64,000 nucleotides of DNA. Source: Terrimicrobiaceae bacterium. Its GTDB lineage: Bacteria > Verrucomicrobiota > Verrucomicrobiia > Chthoniobacterales > Terrimicrobiaceae. Below the pieces are notes generated by a model, which worked only from the letters and a program-made list of their open reading frames with translations, was not told the origin of the DNA and searched no databases. Both the position numbers and the translations under genes were made by a program. Below, one piece after another: positions 17,423-28,600 of this stretch; position 1 is the first letter of the stretch; the number at the start of each line of letters is the position of its first letter. The stretch is from the NCBI GenBank assembly GCA_018402345.1, contig JAGYIV010000008.1:806001-870000 (forward strand), given 5' to 3'.

Positions 17423-19380
17423 ATGAAAACCTCACGCATCCTCAACAAACTCCTCCTGCCGGCCGCCCTCCTGGCCCTCGCCACCACCAACGCCTCGGCC
17501 TGGTGGGACAAGACTTGGAGCGCCCGCACCCCGTCGTCCTCGACACCACCCAATCGGGATTCGAGATCGGCGACAACGCGGGCGACTCGCTCGTCCTCCT
17601 GCGCCTCCACTCGGGCAATCTTCGACTTCTCCCTCGCCAAGGAGGACGGCACAGACCTCCGCTTTGTGTCGGACGACGACAAGACCGTCTTCGAACACCG
17701 CGTCGAAAAATGGGACGCCCTCATGAACGAGGCGTTCGTCTGGATTCGCATCCCCGATGTCCAGAACAAGGCCCAGACCAAATTCTGGCTCTACAGCGGC
17801 AACCCCGAGATCACCGCCGATCAAGCCGCCGATCCCCTAGCCGCCTACGACGACGCCACCATCCTCGCCTACAATTTCACCGCCCCCGTCCCACCCGACG
17901 CCACCAAAAACAAAAACACCGCCTCCACCGGCGGCACCCTCTCCGAAGGCTCGCTCATCGGCCCGGGCATGCGCCTCCTCGGCAATACCGCCATCACCAT
18001 CCCTGCTTCGGACACCCTCCAAACCAACGCGGGCGACCTGATCACCCTCTCTCCTCTGGCTCAAACAAACAACCATCAACCCAAAGGGCGTCCTCTTCGA
18101 TTGGGGCACCGACACAGGCCGCCTTACCCTGAGGCTTCGAGAACGGCGCCCCAGTCCTCACCCTCACATCTCCGTCAGGTTCGTCAAAATCCACCCCAGG
18201 CGAACCCCTCCAGCCAAATGTCTGGAAACACATCGCCGTCGTCTCGGATGGCGCGGAAACCAAACTCCTCGTGGACGCCAACGAGGTCGCCGTCCTCATG
18301 GCCGAAACCCCCGCCCTCTCGGGTGACGCCACCCTTGGCGCGGACTCGGCTGGCAAGAACGGCCTCGTGGGCGAAATGGACGCCTTCTTCCTTGCCAAAA
18401 CCGCCCGCTCCCCGGGCTGGATCGCCCTCGCCCACACCGGCCAGGCCGGCAACGACGCCAGCACGAAACTCCTCTCGACCCAACCTGCCGAAGGCGGCAC
18501 GGGCGGCGGCCACGGCGGCGCCCTTGAGCACGTCATGCTCTTCGGCGACATCGCCAACAACATGATGTTCGACGGCTGGATCGCCGTCGTCGTCTGCGTG
18601 ATCATGATGTTCGCCGGTTGGACCGTTGCCGTCGTGAAATACATCCGCCTCGGCAAAATGGAAAAAGGCAACGAAACCTTCCAGAAACTCTGGCACAACG
18701 TCGCCACCGACCTCACCGCCATGGATCTCGACAACCCCGAAGCCGCGAAATCCTTCGGCGGCAAACTCGGCTCATCCACCGTCGCACTCCTCGCCGAATC
18801 GCCTCTCTACCACGTCTACCACGTGGGCTCGGAGGAAATCCGCCACCGCCTCGGATTTGGAAAGAACAAGGGCCAGGGCCTCTCCGCCCGCTCGATCCAA
18901 GCCATCCGCGCCGCCCTCGACGCCGCCCTCGTCCACGAACAACACCGCCTGAACAAAGGCATCGTCTACCTCACCGTCAGCATCGCGGGCGGCCCCTACG
19001 TCGGCCTCCTCGGCACCGTCGTGGGCGTTATGATCACCTTCGCCATCATCGCCAAATCCGGCGAGGTGGATGTCAACTCGATCGCCCCAGGCATCGCCTC
19101 GGCCCTCCTTGCCACCACCGCCGGGTTGGTCGTGGCCATCCCGGCGCTCTTCATGTATAGCTTCCTGAACACCCGCATCAAAGGAGTCATCGGCTCCATG
19201 CAGGTCTTCATCGACGAATTCGTCGCCAAGGTCGCAGAATTCTACCCGCCACCCAGCGAAGCCGGCCTCACCGTCCCCATCCGCCAAATCAGAACCCCGG
19301 AGGACGCCGCCCGCCTCGAGGAAAACCGCGGCAGCGAACAGGCCGAAATCCTCGGCTCCATCTCCCACAAGAAAGCCTGA
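17423..19380 (+). CDS. DUF2341-LamG-ExbB fusion protein (frameshifted)
   Basis: Reading across frames gives one protein of about 650 residues. A signal peptide is followed by a DUF2341 domain (WWDKTWSART, then FDFSLAKEDGTDLRFV and AFVWIRIPDVQ), then a LamG/concanavalin-like domain (GVLFDWGTDTGRLTLRL, then VWKHIAVVSDGAETKLLVD), then an inner-membrane ExbB/TolQ/MotA proton-channel domain (from about 18,550). Single-base indels appear near 17530, 17622, 18045 and 18137. ExbB normally works with ExbD and TonB, both encoded next. The fusion places a putative glycan-binding head outside the membrane. It begins 11 bp after tpsB, so it is probably cotranscribed. Confidence 0.75.
18271..19380 (+). CDS. 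exbB: intact ExbB-domain segment of the fusion above
   Basis: The longest uninterrupted frame (369 residues) of the fusion gene. It carries the end of the LamG domain, a first transmembrane helix (GWIAVVVCVIMMFAGWTVAVV), a cytoplasmic region, and the two conserved channel helices: GGPYVGLLGTVVGVMITFAI and IASALLATTAGLVVAIPALF. These match ExbB/TolQ, including the small-residue and Thr pattern lining the proton path. Its apparent ATG at 18271 is an internal Met inside the LamG domain, not a natural start. Confidence 0.8.
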   Translation: MDANEVAVLMAETPALSGDATLGADSAGKNGLVGEMDAFFLAKTARSPGWIALAHTGQAGNDASTKLLSTQPAEGGTGGGHGGALEHVMLFGDIANNMMFDGWIAVVVCVIMMFAGWTVAVVKYIRLGKMEKGNETFQKLWHNVATDLTAMDLDNPEAAKSFGGKLGSSTVALLAESPLYHVYHVGSEEIRHRLGFGKNKGQGLSARSIQAIRAALDAALVHEQHRLNKGIVYLTVSIAGGPYVGLLGTVVGVMITFAIIAKSGEVDVNSIAPGIASALLATTAGLVVAIPALFMYSFLNTRIKGVIGSMQVFIDEFVAKVAEFYPPPSEAGLTVPIRQIRTPEDAARLEENRGSEQAEILGSISHKKA

Positions 19381-19383
19381 GCC

Positions 19384-19781
19384 ATGGACGCCGGAGACGA
19401 CAAATCCTACGACGACATCAACGTCACCCCCATGGTGGACCTCTACCTCGTGCTGCTCCTGATTTTTATCATCACTGACCACCGCGGGCGTCCAAGGCCT
19501 CAGGTCGACCTCCCAAAGGCAGCGCCGCACCGGCGCTCGGCGGTCCGAAAAGCAAGGCCATCACCGTGAACAACGAAGGCAATGTCTTCCTCGACACCGT
19601 TCCCGTCTCCCTCGAAGAGCTCGAGGCGAAACTCAACGCCTACAAGGCCCAGGAACCCGATTTCCCCGTGGTCGTGCGCGGCGACGGCACCACCCAATAC
19701 CAGGTGGTCATGAGCGTCCTCGACGTCGTGGGCCGCATCGGCGTCACAAAGATCGGACTCGCCACCCAAGCCCCGAAATAA
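19384..19781 (+). CDS. exbD: ExbD/TolR-family biopolymer transport protein (frameshifted)
   Basis: About 132 residues when indels are repaired. The N terminus (DINVTPMVDLYLVLLLIFII) contains the single transmembrane helix with the essential Asp of ExbD (TPMVD). The periplasmic domain continues in another frame: VNNEGNVFLDTVPVSLEELE, then DFPVVVRGDGTTQYQVVMSV and GVTKIGLAT. Three single-base changes seem to lie within about 19470-19535. It starts 3 bp after the ExbB fusion and completes the proton motor with it. Confidence 0.82.
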
Positions 19782-19788
19782 CCCCGCT

Positions 19789-20480
19789 GTGGATTTCGAC
19801 GAAGACAACTCGGAGAAACCCTCCTTCTTCAAAAAACACAAGACCGCCCTCTTCATCGGTGCCGGCCTCCTTGTGGCTGTCGCCGTGGGCGTCTCGTTCC
19901 TCCCGAAAAGCACACCGAAAAGAAATCCTCCCCGGTCGTCAACATCAGCCTCCCTCCGCCTCCACCACCCCTCCGCCCCCGCCACCTCCTCCGAAGGAAC
20001 GCCCGCCCGAACCCGAGGTCCAGCAACAGGAGGAGACCTTCCAACCCGAGGAGGCCGCCGAACCCGAGCCCCAGGCGGCCGATCCTGAGCCCGCCCCGAT
20101 GGGCACAAACATCGAGGGCGATGGCAACGATGGCTTCGGCCTCGCCAAGGGCGGCGGCGGCGGCATGATCGGAGGCAAGGGATCGGGCGGCAAGAAGGGC
20201 TCCAAATACGGCGCCTATGCCGCAAATGTCCAAACCAGCGTCGTCCAGGCCCTCCGCTCCCACAAAAACCCGCGCCGCCTCGATGAACGTCACCGCGCGC
20301 ATCTGGCTCGACGCCACCGGCCGCATCACCCGCGCCACCCTCGCCGGCTCCACAGGCGACCCAGCCACCGATACCGCCATCCGACAGGAAATTTTGACTG
20401 GATTGCAACTGCAGGCTCCCCCGCCCGATGGCATGCCCATGCCGATTGTGATGCGTCTCAAAGCCACCCGACCCAATTGA
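19789..20480 (+). CDS. tonB: TonB-family energy transducer (frameshifted)
   Basis: Reads as one TonB-like protein over three frames. A cytoplasmic N terminus and one transmembrane helix (KTALFIGAGLLVAVAVGVSF) are followed by a Pro-rich/Glu-rich periplasmic spacer (PPPPPPPPKERPPEPEVQQQ), a Gly-rich stretch, and a C-terminal TonB domain (ARIWLDATGRITRATLAGST, then LQAPPPDGMPMPIVMRL). It spans the periplasm and transmits ExbBD energy to an outer-membrane partner. GTG start at 19789, 8 bp after exbD. Indels lie near 19920, 19970 and 20270. Which outer-membrane protein it drives is unknown; no plugged TonB-dependent receptor is in the window. Confidence 0.8.
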
Positions 20481-20484
20481 TCCC

Positions 20485-22679
20485 ATGCCCGTCCCGAAAA
20501 AAACCATCCTCACCCGAGCGCTCGCCTACCTCCTGATCCCGGCGGCTGCCTTCGCGCAAGACTACAGCGTCACCCGCTCCTCCGAGGGCGCAAAAAAACA
20601 ACTCGTCTTCGAATACGCCGCCGCCGAGCCCTCCCCAACTCCGGCCAAGCGCCCCCCCATGCCGCTCAACGAAGCCGGCATGGAACCCCAGGTCGCCATG
20701 CAGGAAACCCAAGGCGTCACCCCGACCGCCACGGAGAAAAAATCCGCACCGGCTCCAAGCCCTTCGCCCACTCCAAGCCCTTCGCCCGAATCCGCCCAGC
20801 GCCCCGCCATGCCGCTCACCGAGACCGGCATGGAACCCCAAGTCTCCATGCAGGAGACCCAAGGCATCGCCCTGCTGCCCTCCGAATCCAAGCCCCAAGA
20901 ACCAGCTCCCGCCGCCCCGCCGCTCGGCGCTGGCCCTGATCCTCCTACACCCCCACCGGCAACGTCACCATCAACCTCATCAACAAACTCGTCGAACGCG
21001 GCATCCTCACAAAGGCCGAGGCGAACGACATGATCACGCAGGCCGAGGCCGAGGCCATGGCCGTCCGCGCGCAGAACCAGACAGAGATGGTCGCCATCGC
21101 CGAGGCCGCAGCCGTCCAAGTTGTCGCCACCTCCGCACCCCGCAGGATCAAACACCTCGCCGCGCCTGGCGACATCCGCGTGAGCTATATTCCAGCTCCC
21201 GTCCGCGAGCAGATCAAAGAGGAGATCAAACTCGAACTCGCCACCGACCGCACCATCGGCAAGATCGCCAACACGTTCAAACTCCCGGCATGGGTTGAAA
21301 AAGCCAAGCCGGCCTTCGACCTGCGCTTCCGTTACGCGGGCACCTACTTCCCGAGCGGCAACGATGCCTACCGGCGCGTTCCCGAACTTCAACGCCATCA
21401 ACACCGGCGCCCCCTTCGATACCACCGGCAACCAGTTCGCCCCGCAACTCAACGTCAACCAGAACCGCAACCAATACCTCCTGCGCATGCGCTTCGCCCT
21501 CGATTTCGATATGGGCGAAAACTTCACCAGCGGGTTCCGCATCGCCACCGGCAACAACAACACCCCAGTCTCGACCAACCAAGGCATGGGCACCGCCAAC
21601 TCGGCCACCCAAAACCAGGGCGGCAACTTCGCCAAATACGCCATCTGGCTCGACCGCGCCTTCCTCCGCTACGACACCGATTACCGCGAGGTCATCGGCG
21701 CCACCGCCTGGGTCGGCCGCTTCGACAACCCGTTCTTCTCGACCCGGCTCGTCTGGGACGACGACCTGGGCTTCGACGGCGCCGCCCTCACCCTCAAGGC
21801 GGATGTCACCGAAACCTTCCAACCCTACGTGACCGGTGGCGCGCGTTCGTCGTCTACAACACGGACTTCAACTTCTCCTCGAACCAGCCGGAGAAATTCG
21901 CGAGCTACTGACAAATACCTCTTTGCCATCCAAACCGGCTTCGAGTGGGAATTCGCCGATGACTGGACATGGAAAACAGGCGGCGCCCTCTACTGGTTCC
22001 ACAACATCGAGGGCAACCTCTCCACGCCCTACACCCTCGCCTCACTTCCAACGACGCCAGCAACACAGACAACAGCCGCCCGTCGTTCGCCCAAAAGGGC
22101 AACACCTACATGGCCTATCCGCGACATCGTTCCGGACGCGAGCAACGACTTCTGGAGCCATCAACCAGTGGCAATATTACGGCCTCGCGACCAAATTCAC
22201 CGAACTCGCCCTCACCACCGAACTCTGCTCATACGACGGCTTGAACCTGTCCGCGTCTCTGCTCGTAGGCGAATTCCGTCCAGAACCTCGCCTTCGACAA
22301 CGACGACATCGACGCCATCGCCGTCAACAACCGCGGCCCCGTCGACACCACTCGAACTCATGAACATCGGTGCCTACGAGGGCGACCCTACGGCTGGTGG
22401 CGTCGACCTCCGCGTCGGCACTCCTGGCCCTCAAGAAGCGCGGCGACTGGCTCCTCTCCGGCTGGCTACCGCTGGATCGGCTCCGACTCGTTGTGGACGG
22501 CTTCAACGACGACTGACTTCGGCGGCGGCGGCACCAACATGCAGGGCTTCACCGTCGGCGGATTCTACTCCCTCTCCGAAAACGTCTACATGGGCCTGCG
22601 CTGGATGGGATCCGACAGCATCGCCGGCCCCCAATACAACACGAACATCTTCTACGTTGAAATCGACTCCAAATTCTAA
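20485..22679 (+). CDS. putative outer-membrane porin (frameshifted)
   Basis: About 730 residues across several frames. It has a signal peptide (residues 1-24), then a low-complexity region with two copies of a 20-residue motif (MPLNEAGMEPQVAMQETQG and MPLTETGMEPQVSMQETQG) and a Pro/Ser linker. An alpha-helical segment follows (ATDRTIGKIANTFKLPAWVE), then a beta barrel resembling the putative-porin family (AWVGRFDNPFFSTRLVWDDD, and a final strand YNTNIFYVEIDSKF ending in Phe). At least six single-base indels fall between 20930 and 22500. It starts 5 bp after tonB. It may be the outer-membrane partner of the TonB system. Confidence 0.7.
20650..20866 (+). repeat. two-copy 150-bp-spaced peptide repeat in the porin N-terminal region
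   Basis: Two in-frame near copies, at about 20650-20716 and 20800-20866, encode MPLNEAGMEPQVAMQETQG and MPLTETGMEPQVSMQETQG. They are separated by a (Ser-Pro)-rich linker that itself has short repeats. Confidence 0.75.
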
Positions 22680-22685
22680 CCGCAC

Positions 22686-23318
22686 ATGAAGACCACACGC
22701 CTCCTCGCCACCCTTCTCCTCGCCTCCACCGTCGTCCATGCGGCGGACGAGGATCCCACGGAAAAATTCCATGGGCACTCCGCGACACCATGCCTCAAGC
22801 TCCGCGACGCCCAGAACCAGCTCGCGAACGCCCAAGCTGCCCAATACGCCGCCGAGGCCAAAGCCCAGGAGTTCGAGGACAAATCGACCGCCCTCGCCAA
22901 GGAACTCGCCGAGGAGCGCAACACCTCGACCAACCTCATCTCGGGCCTCAAAAAAACCCTCGCCGAGCGCGACGCCACCATCGCCGACCAGGAGGCCTCC
23001 CTCGCCAAGTGGAAAAAATCCCACGACCAGATCGGCAAGCTCGCCGTGAAACGCGAAATCCAACGCCGCGAACTCGAGGCCAAATCCCTCGCCCTCGAAC
23101 GCAAGGTCCAGGACATGCAATTCAAAAACATCGAAATGTATAAAGCCGCCATGGCCACACTCGAACGCTACGAGAAATTCGGCCTCGGCGACGCCATCCT
23201 CGCCCGCGAACCCTTCACCGCCGCCCAACGCGTCAAATTCCAAAACCTCGTCCAGGACTTCGCCGACCAACTCGCCGACGCCCGCATCCCCGCCGACGAA
23301 GCCAAGAAGACAAATTAA
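22686..23318 (+). CDS. periplasmic coiled-coil protein
   Basis: A 210-residue protein with a signal peptide (cleavage near VHAADED) and a long coiled coil from about 45 to 160, rich in Ala, Glu and Lys with heptads (LRDAQNQLANAQAAQYAAEA, LERKVQDMQFKNIEMYKAAM). The C-terminal 50 residues contain AAQRVKFQNLVQDFADQLAD. The section just after the signal peptide is odd: allowing one missing A near 22768 and one extra C near 22795, it reads EKIPWALRDTMLKLRDAQNQ, which fits the coiled coil better. No family was recognised. It starts 6 bp after the porin gene, so it may be a periplasmic accessory. Confidence 0.7.
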   Translation: MKTTRLLATLLLASTVVHAADEDPTEKFHGHSATPCLKLRDAQNQLANAQAAQYAAEAKAQEFEDKSTALAKELAEERNTSTNLISGLKKTLAERDATIADQEASLAKWKKSHDQIGKLAVKREIQRRELEAKSLALERKVQDMQFKNIEMYKAAMATLERYEKFGLGDAILAREPFTAAQRVKFQNLVQDFADQLADARIPADEAKKTN

Positions 23319-23507
23319 CCACGGAGGACACAGAGAACACGGAGGAGAAGAAAATCTCCGCATCGCAATCCCCTGAAAACTGAACTCTGAAAACTTCCCC
23401 TACCTTCCGCCACTTGAAACTTAATTGATTCCGCTACGCTTCACCCTTCGGGCTGCCTTTGGCAGTCTTTCTGCGCTTCGCTCCGATTCTTAAAACTTAA
23501 AACTCCC
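23319..23507. other. intergenic segment with repeat-like words
   Basis: It opens with a short periodic tract (ACCACGGAGGACACAGAGAA) and ends with TTAAAACTTAAAACTC; between them is TTCACCCTTCGGGCTGCC. The last two words recur at 59338-59416. No gene seen. Confidence 0.5.
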
Positions 23508-24374
23508 ATGCTTCCCCGCGCCGCCGCTCTCGTCCTCCTCGCCGCCCTACCATTGCAAGCCAACGACCCCGTCATCGCCCGCGCCGGCGACAAGGACGTG
23601 ACCGCTTCGCAGATCAAACCCTACCTCGGCGAAGTCACCCAGGCCCAACGCGACGCCCTTCTCCAAAATCCCGCCGCCCTCAGCCGTGCCGTGCGCTCCG
23701 TCCTTCTCCAACAACAACTCCTCGCCGAGGCAAAGGCGTCCGATTGGGACAAAAAGCCCGACACCAAAGCCCTCCTTGATCGCGTGCGCGATGCCGCCCT
23801 CGCGGAGAGCTTCCTCGAGTCCGTCACCGCCGTGCCCGCCGACTATCCGAGCGATGCCGAGATTTCCGCCCTCTACGAATCCCGCAAGGACACCCTCCGC
23901 CTCCCTCGCCAGTTCCGCCTCGCCCAGATTTTCATCTCCTCGTCCGAGGACCCCGCGAAGGCCAAGAGTGAAGCCGACTCCCTCGCCGCAACAATCAAGA
24001 CCGGTGACTTCGCCGCCCTGGCCAAGGCGCACAGCGACGAACCCCGCAGCGCCGCCAACGGCGGTGACATCGGCTGGCTCACCGAGGACTCGATCCAACC
24101 CGCCATCCGCGAAGCCCTCGCCGGTGCCGCCAAAAACACCACAATCGGCCCCGTCGCCCTCGGAGACGGATTTTATTTCGTGAAAATCCTCGACCTCAAG
24201 GAACCCCGCACCGCCACCCTCGAGGAGGTCCGTCCGCAACTCGCCGCCGCCCTCCGCCAGGAGCGCGCCGCCCTCAACCGCCAGGCCTACCTCGAACGCC
24301 TCCAAGCCAAGTCCCCCGTCACCATCAACGAAATCGCCCTGCCCGGCCTGATCTCGACAGGCACAACCCCATGA
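23508..24374 (+). CDS. parvulin-type peptidyl-prolyl isomerase (SurA/PpiC-like)
   Basis: A 288-residue secreted protein with an 18-residue signal peptide. The N-terminal chaperone-like region (TASQIKPYLGEVTQAQRDAL, about 30-120) is followed by a rotamase domain (about 130-230: FRLAQIFISSSEDPAKAKSE, SDEPRSAANGGDIGWLTEDS, DGFYFVKILDLKEPRTATLE) and a C-terminal helix. Such proteins escort unfolded outer-membrane and secreted polypeptides through the periplasm. Sitting between the TpsB/porin genes and the giant TpsA gene, it is plausibly the chaperone for this locus. It is intact, in contrast to both neighbours. Confidence 0.88.
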   Translation: MLPRAAALVLLAALPLQANDPVIARAGDKDVTASQIKPYLGEVTQAQRDALLQNPAALSRAVRSVLLQQQLLAEAKASDWDKKPDTKALLDRVRDAALAESFLESVTAVPADYPSDAEISALYESRKDTLRLPRQFRLAQIFISSSEDPAKAKSEADSLAATIKTGDFAALAKAHSDEPRSAANGGDIGWLTEDSIQPAIREALAGAAKNTTIGPVALGDGFYFVKILDLKEPRTATLEEVRPQLAAALRQERAALNRQAYLERLQAKSPVTINEIALPGLISTGTTP

Positions 24375-24451
24375 GATTTCAAGCGACAGTTTCTTTACAC
24401 CCCCGGCGCTCAACTCCGACCTCTTCCCGTCGATCTTAGGGAACCCGCCGT

Positions 24452-25627
24452 ATGTCCGTTCATCGCAGCCCACACAGATTCCATGCCTTTCAACCCCTCG
24501 CCCGCCACCACAGGCTCCGGGCGGGCATTTCCCTCGTCCTCCTCGCCGCCATGGCCCTCGGCGCCCTGTCGACCATTTACGCTGGCGACATCCTCCCGCG
24601 GCGGCGTCACCGCAAAACGCGAAACGCAACGCCACGGCCCGCGCACAAGCGGGAGCCGAAGCCGCCGAGGCCTCAAAATCCGCGCCCAAGACCGCCTCGC
24701 CCGCACCACCAAGGTCGTCACCGACATGCGCCGCCTCCAGGCCGCCGTGCGCACGGCGGTTATGCGCTTCCATCTATCCCTAACGGCCTCGCCGAGGGCG
24801 GACTGAAAGTCCTCACCGGCCCAAACGCCAAATGGCAAGGCGCCAACGCCCCGACCCAATCGGGCAACACCGTGGGCATCAAACAAACAGACTCGAAAGC
24901 CCTCCTCCACTGGGAAACCTTCCACGTGGGCCGCGACACCACCGTCAACTTCGACCAGTCCGCCGGCGGTGCCGACGCCACCAAGTGGATCGCCTTCAAC
25001 AAAGTCTTCGACCCCGCCCAAAAACCCTCCCAAATCCGCGGCCGCATCAACGCCCAAGGCCAAGTCTACATCATCAACCAAAACGGCATCATCTTCGGGG
25101 CCGGCTCCCAAATCAACACCCGCGCCCTCGTCGCCTCCTCCCTTCCGATCAACGACGCCCTCGTCGAAAACGGCCTGCTGAACAACAAAGACGGCCAGTT
25201 TCTCTTCTCGAAGGACTTCGCCGCAGACCCCACCGCCATCTTCGGCGACGTCGTCGTGGAGCCGGGTGCCCTGCTGACCAGCCCCGAGGGCGAGGGCGGC
25301 AATGGCGGACGCGTCATGCTCGTCGGCGCGAATGTCCTCAACGCGGGCGAAATTTCCACTCCATCCGGCCAACCGATCCTCGCCGCCGGCCTCCAGCCGG
25401 CGTCGCAGCCTACGCCGAATCCGACCCGAGCCTCGCGGCCTCGATGTCTGGGTCGGAGATGTCGGCAGCTACGGCGGCACGGTGACCAACACCGGCCTTG
25501 TCGAATCCCAACGCGGTTCCATCGTCGCCGTCGGCAAGCGCATCGCCCAATCGGGCGTCATGGAAAGCTCGACCTCCGTCAACCTCAACGGCCGCATCGA
25601 CCTCCTTGCCAAGCTACGGCGCGGTAG
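24452..25627 (+). CDS. TpsA fragment: signal peptide and TPS domain
   Basis: A 391-residue open frame. The start encodes a long signal peptide (LRAGISLVLLAAMALGALST). The TPS domain is clear from about residue 105 onward: NTVGIKQTDSKALLHWETFH, RDTTVNFDQSAGGADATKWI, GQVYIINQNGIIFGAGSQIN and RALVASSLPINDALVENGLL. NQNGIIFG matches the conserved NPNGI/NPNGV box recognised by TpsB POTRA domains. Residues 50-100 are frameshifted and should read ARAQAGAEAAEA and TKVVTDMRRLQAAVRTA in other frames. Confidence 0.82.
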   Translation: MSVHRSPHRFHAFQPLARHHRLRAGISLVLLAAMALGALSTIYAGDILPRRRHRKTRNATPRPAHKREPKPPRPQNPRPRPPRPHHQGRHRHAPPPGRRAHGGYALPSIPNGLAEGGLKVLTGPNAKWQGANAPTQSGNTVGIKQTDSKALLHWETFHVGRDTTVNFDQSAGGADATKWIAFNKVFDPAQKPSQIRGRINAQGQVYIINQNGIIFGAGSQINTRALVASSLPINDALVENGLLNNKDGQFLFSKDFAADPTAIFGDVVVEPGALLTSPEGEGGNGGRVMLVGANVLNAGEISTPSGQPILAAGLQPASQPTPNPTRASRPRCLGRRCRQLRRHGDQHRPCRIPTRFHRRRRQAHRPIGRHGKLDLRQPQRPHRPPCQATAR

Positions 25628-28600
25628 GATTTCCGGGATATGATTCCGCCGTTAAACAGCCCCCTTCCTGAATCAGCTTGACAGGCATCGTTGAGTTCTC
25701 CCCCGGCAGCACCACGCGCATCCTTCCGGACTTCTCCTCCGATAAAAAAATCCCTGGCTCCAAGCTCACCCAGTCCTCCCAAGTCAACATCGAGGGACTC
25801 GGCGTCCACTTTGCCTCTGGCTCATCCCTCATCGCCACCTCGGGCCTCGTCAATATCAGGGCGGGTATCTGGCCATTTGTGGACTCCGACAACAACGGAT
25901 CTGTGAGCTCGGACGAATATTCCCCGAACGCCAAACAACTTCTCCTCTCTGGCGGCCAGGTCAACATCGCCTCCGGTGCACTCCTTGATGCCAGCGGCAC
26001 CATGGATGCCTTCGTCCCGCTCGGGCAGAACTTCCTCGCCATCCAACTCCGCGGATCAGAACTCGCCGACTCCCCTCTCCAGCGCTCCAGCAGCCTTCGC
26101 GGCAGACCCCTCCTTGTCGATCTCCGCCGCTCGGGCACCTACGGCGGACGCGGCTGGATCGGCACCGCTGGGCGACCTGACCGGCTTCGCCAACATCACC
26201 GAACGCGACATCGCCCAGCTCACCACCCGCGGCGGCTCGATCTCGATCGCCGCCGGTGATTCCGTTGTTGCCGCCTCCGGGGCCACCATCGATGTCTCGG
26301 GAGGCTACTTCACCCACGAGGGCGGACTCGTCAGGACCTCCCGCCTCCTGCGCGACGCCAACCTCGTGGACATGCACAACGCGACGCCGGATGTCACCTA
26401 CGATGGCGTTTACGACGGGCTTTCCAGGTTTTCGTCGGCCAAGTGGGGCACCGCTGGAACCTATTCCCACCCGCTGGCGCCCCTCGGCGGCGGCAACGAG
26501 CGCACGCATGTGGAAGGCGCGGCTGCCGGCACGTTGTCCATCACCGCCCGAAAATGGCCCTCGCCGCCGAACTCTCGGCCAATCCATCACCGGCCCCGCC
26601 AGCAACTCCTGCCCCCGGCGCAGGGAACCCTCCAACTCAAATTCCAAAGCGATAGAAATGTGTTCCTCCCTACCGGAGAACCACTGAGGCAATCCCCATA
26701 TGCACCAAATGTGGCTCTTGCCAACGGCACTCCTGACGCAACACTTTTCGATTTCAGGGTCGTTGACGGGTCCCCCGCAGAACTCCCCCTCACCGCCGGC
26801 GCCACCTTCACCGTTCCCTCGGAATGGTGGGAAGAGGAGGGCGGAGGCTTTGGCAACATCTCGATCGAAAACACCGAAGGAGATATCTCAGTTCCCACCG
26901 GCAACCCACTCGAACTTCCTTCAGGTGGCTCGTTGACCCTCGCCGGACGCAATATCACGGTAAACTCGAATATTTCCGCTCCGGGCGGTTCGATCGCCAT
27001 GACGGCCTACAACTACACGCCGATGACCTATGATCGCGCAAAGTTGGAGGGGTTGATCGACGACAAGAAGTTTCCTGCACCAAGTCCTATCCCCAGCCAG
27101 GGAACAATCCAGATCGCCCGCGGGGTCCTTCTCGATGTCGCCGGCCAGTTCGTCGATGAACGCCCCTCGTCGTCCATGCCCTACCAGGAAAAGGCTATAC
27201 TCAAAGGCGGCTCGGTCGCCCTCACCGCCTATTCGGTCCTCCTCGAACCAGGCTCGCTCGTCGATGCCTCCGGCGGCGTGCGTGCGCGTCCGAACGGCAA
27301 ATTCCAATACGGCAACGGCGGCTCGATCTCCCTTGTCGCTGGAAAAGACCCTAACCTCTCCACAACCGTTGGCGGGAAACTTCAACTCGACGGCACCCTC
27401 CAAGCCTACTCGGTCGCCAAAGGCGGTTCCCTCTCGCTCCAAGCAAACTCTATCCAACTCGGCGGCACCGCTGCTCCCGAAGGCACGCTTCTCCTCCAAC
27501 CCGACTTTTTCCGCAAGGGCGGCTTCACAAGCTACTCGCTCAAGGGCATCGGTGCCCGGGCAGCCAACGGTTCCTTTGTGCCGGGGGTAAACGTCGTTGC
27601 AGGAACCGTGATCGAGCCGGTGGCTGAAAGCTGGCGCCACCTGCCCTCGGCGGATGCCACAAAACTGACCAACGCCATGTCCCGCCTTGGCGACCACGAA
27701 AGCTCCCAAACCGCATCGATCATGGATGCCGATCCAACTGATCTCCGTGGCCTCGGGTTCCGCCGCCTCGGTATGGACGCGCTCTTCCCGGTCCTCCTGC
27801 CCGAGGGCCTCCGCCAACCAGCCAGCCTCTCCCTCTCTGCCTCCGGTTACGACGACTCTTTCACGTTGGATCGCATCGAGGCCCTTGGCATCGTCAATTT
27901 GCAGGAAGGTGCAAAAATCCTCACCGACGCCGGAGCCTCCGTGCGCCTCTCGGGGGATTTCGTGCGGGTGGCGGGCGAAATCACAGCACCGGGCGGCACC
28001 ATCGAGATCTCTGGCCGCTCGTCCTTCAGACTCCCTGAAGCCACCATCGCCAACTTCGCCTTGCCGACCGTCCACCTCACCCGCACCGCCAAGCTCTCCG
28101 TCGCTGGAAAAACCGTTCCGCTCGACGACCCCTACGGCTGGAACGCCGGCATCATCCACCCTGGCGGCACTATTAAAATCTCGGGCAACATCCTCGCGGA
28201 AACCGGCTCCACCCTCGATGCCTCGGGCACATCGGCCGTGCTGGACTTCCACCCCTCGCAGATCAACCCCGACATTGCAGCCAACATCCCCGCACACACC
28301 GGCCTGACCTCCACCCCATGGCAACGCCGCGCCGTTTCTGTCCGCTTGGACAGCGATGGCGGCTGGATCGAACTCAACGGCTCTCAAATGCTCTATGTTG
28401 ATTCCGTGCTGAAAGCTCACCGCGGCGGCGAGACAGCTGCGGGTGGGAACCCTTGCGATCTCCTCCGGCAGGTTCTACCGAGTCGGAGAATATCCGGACC
28501 GGCGCGGACACAAATCTCTATGTGGCATCCAGCGGCGAAGCCTCTCGCGTTGCTTCCACTTCAGACCTGGCTTCGATTTCCAACCAACTCCTCGTCAGCC

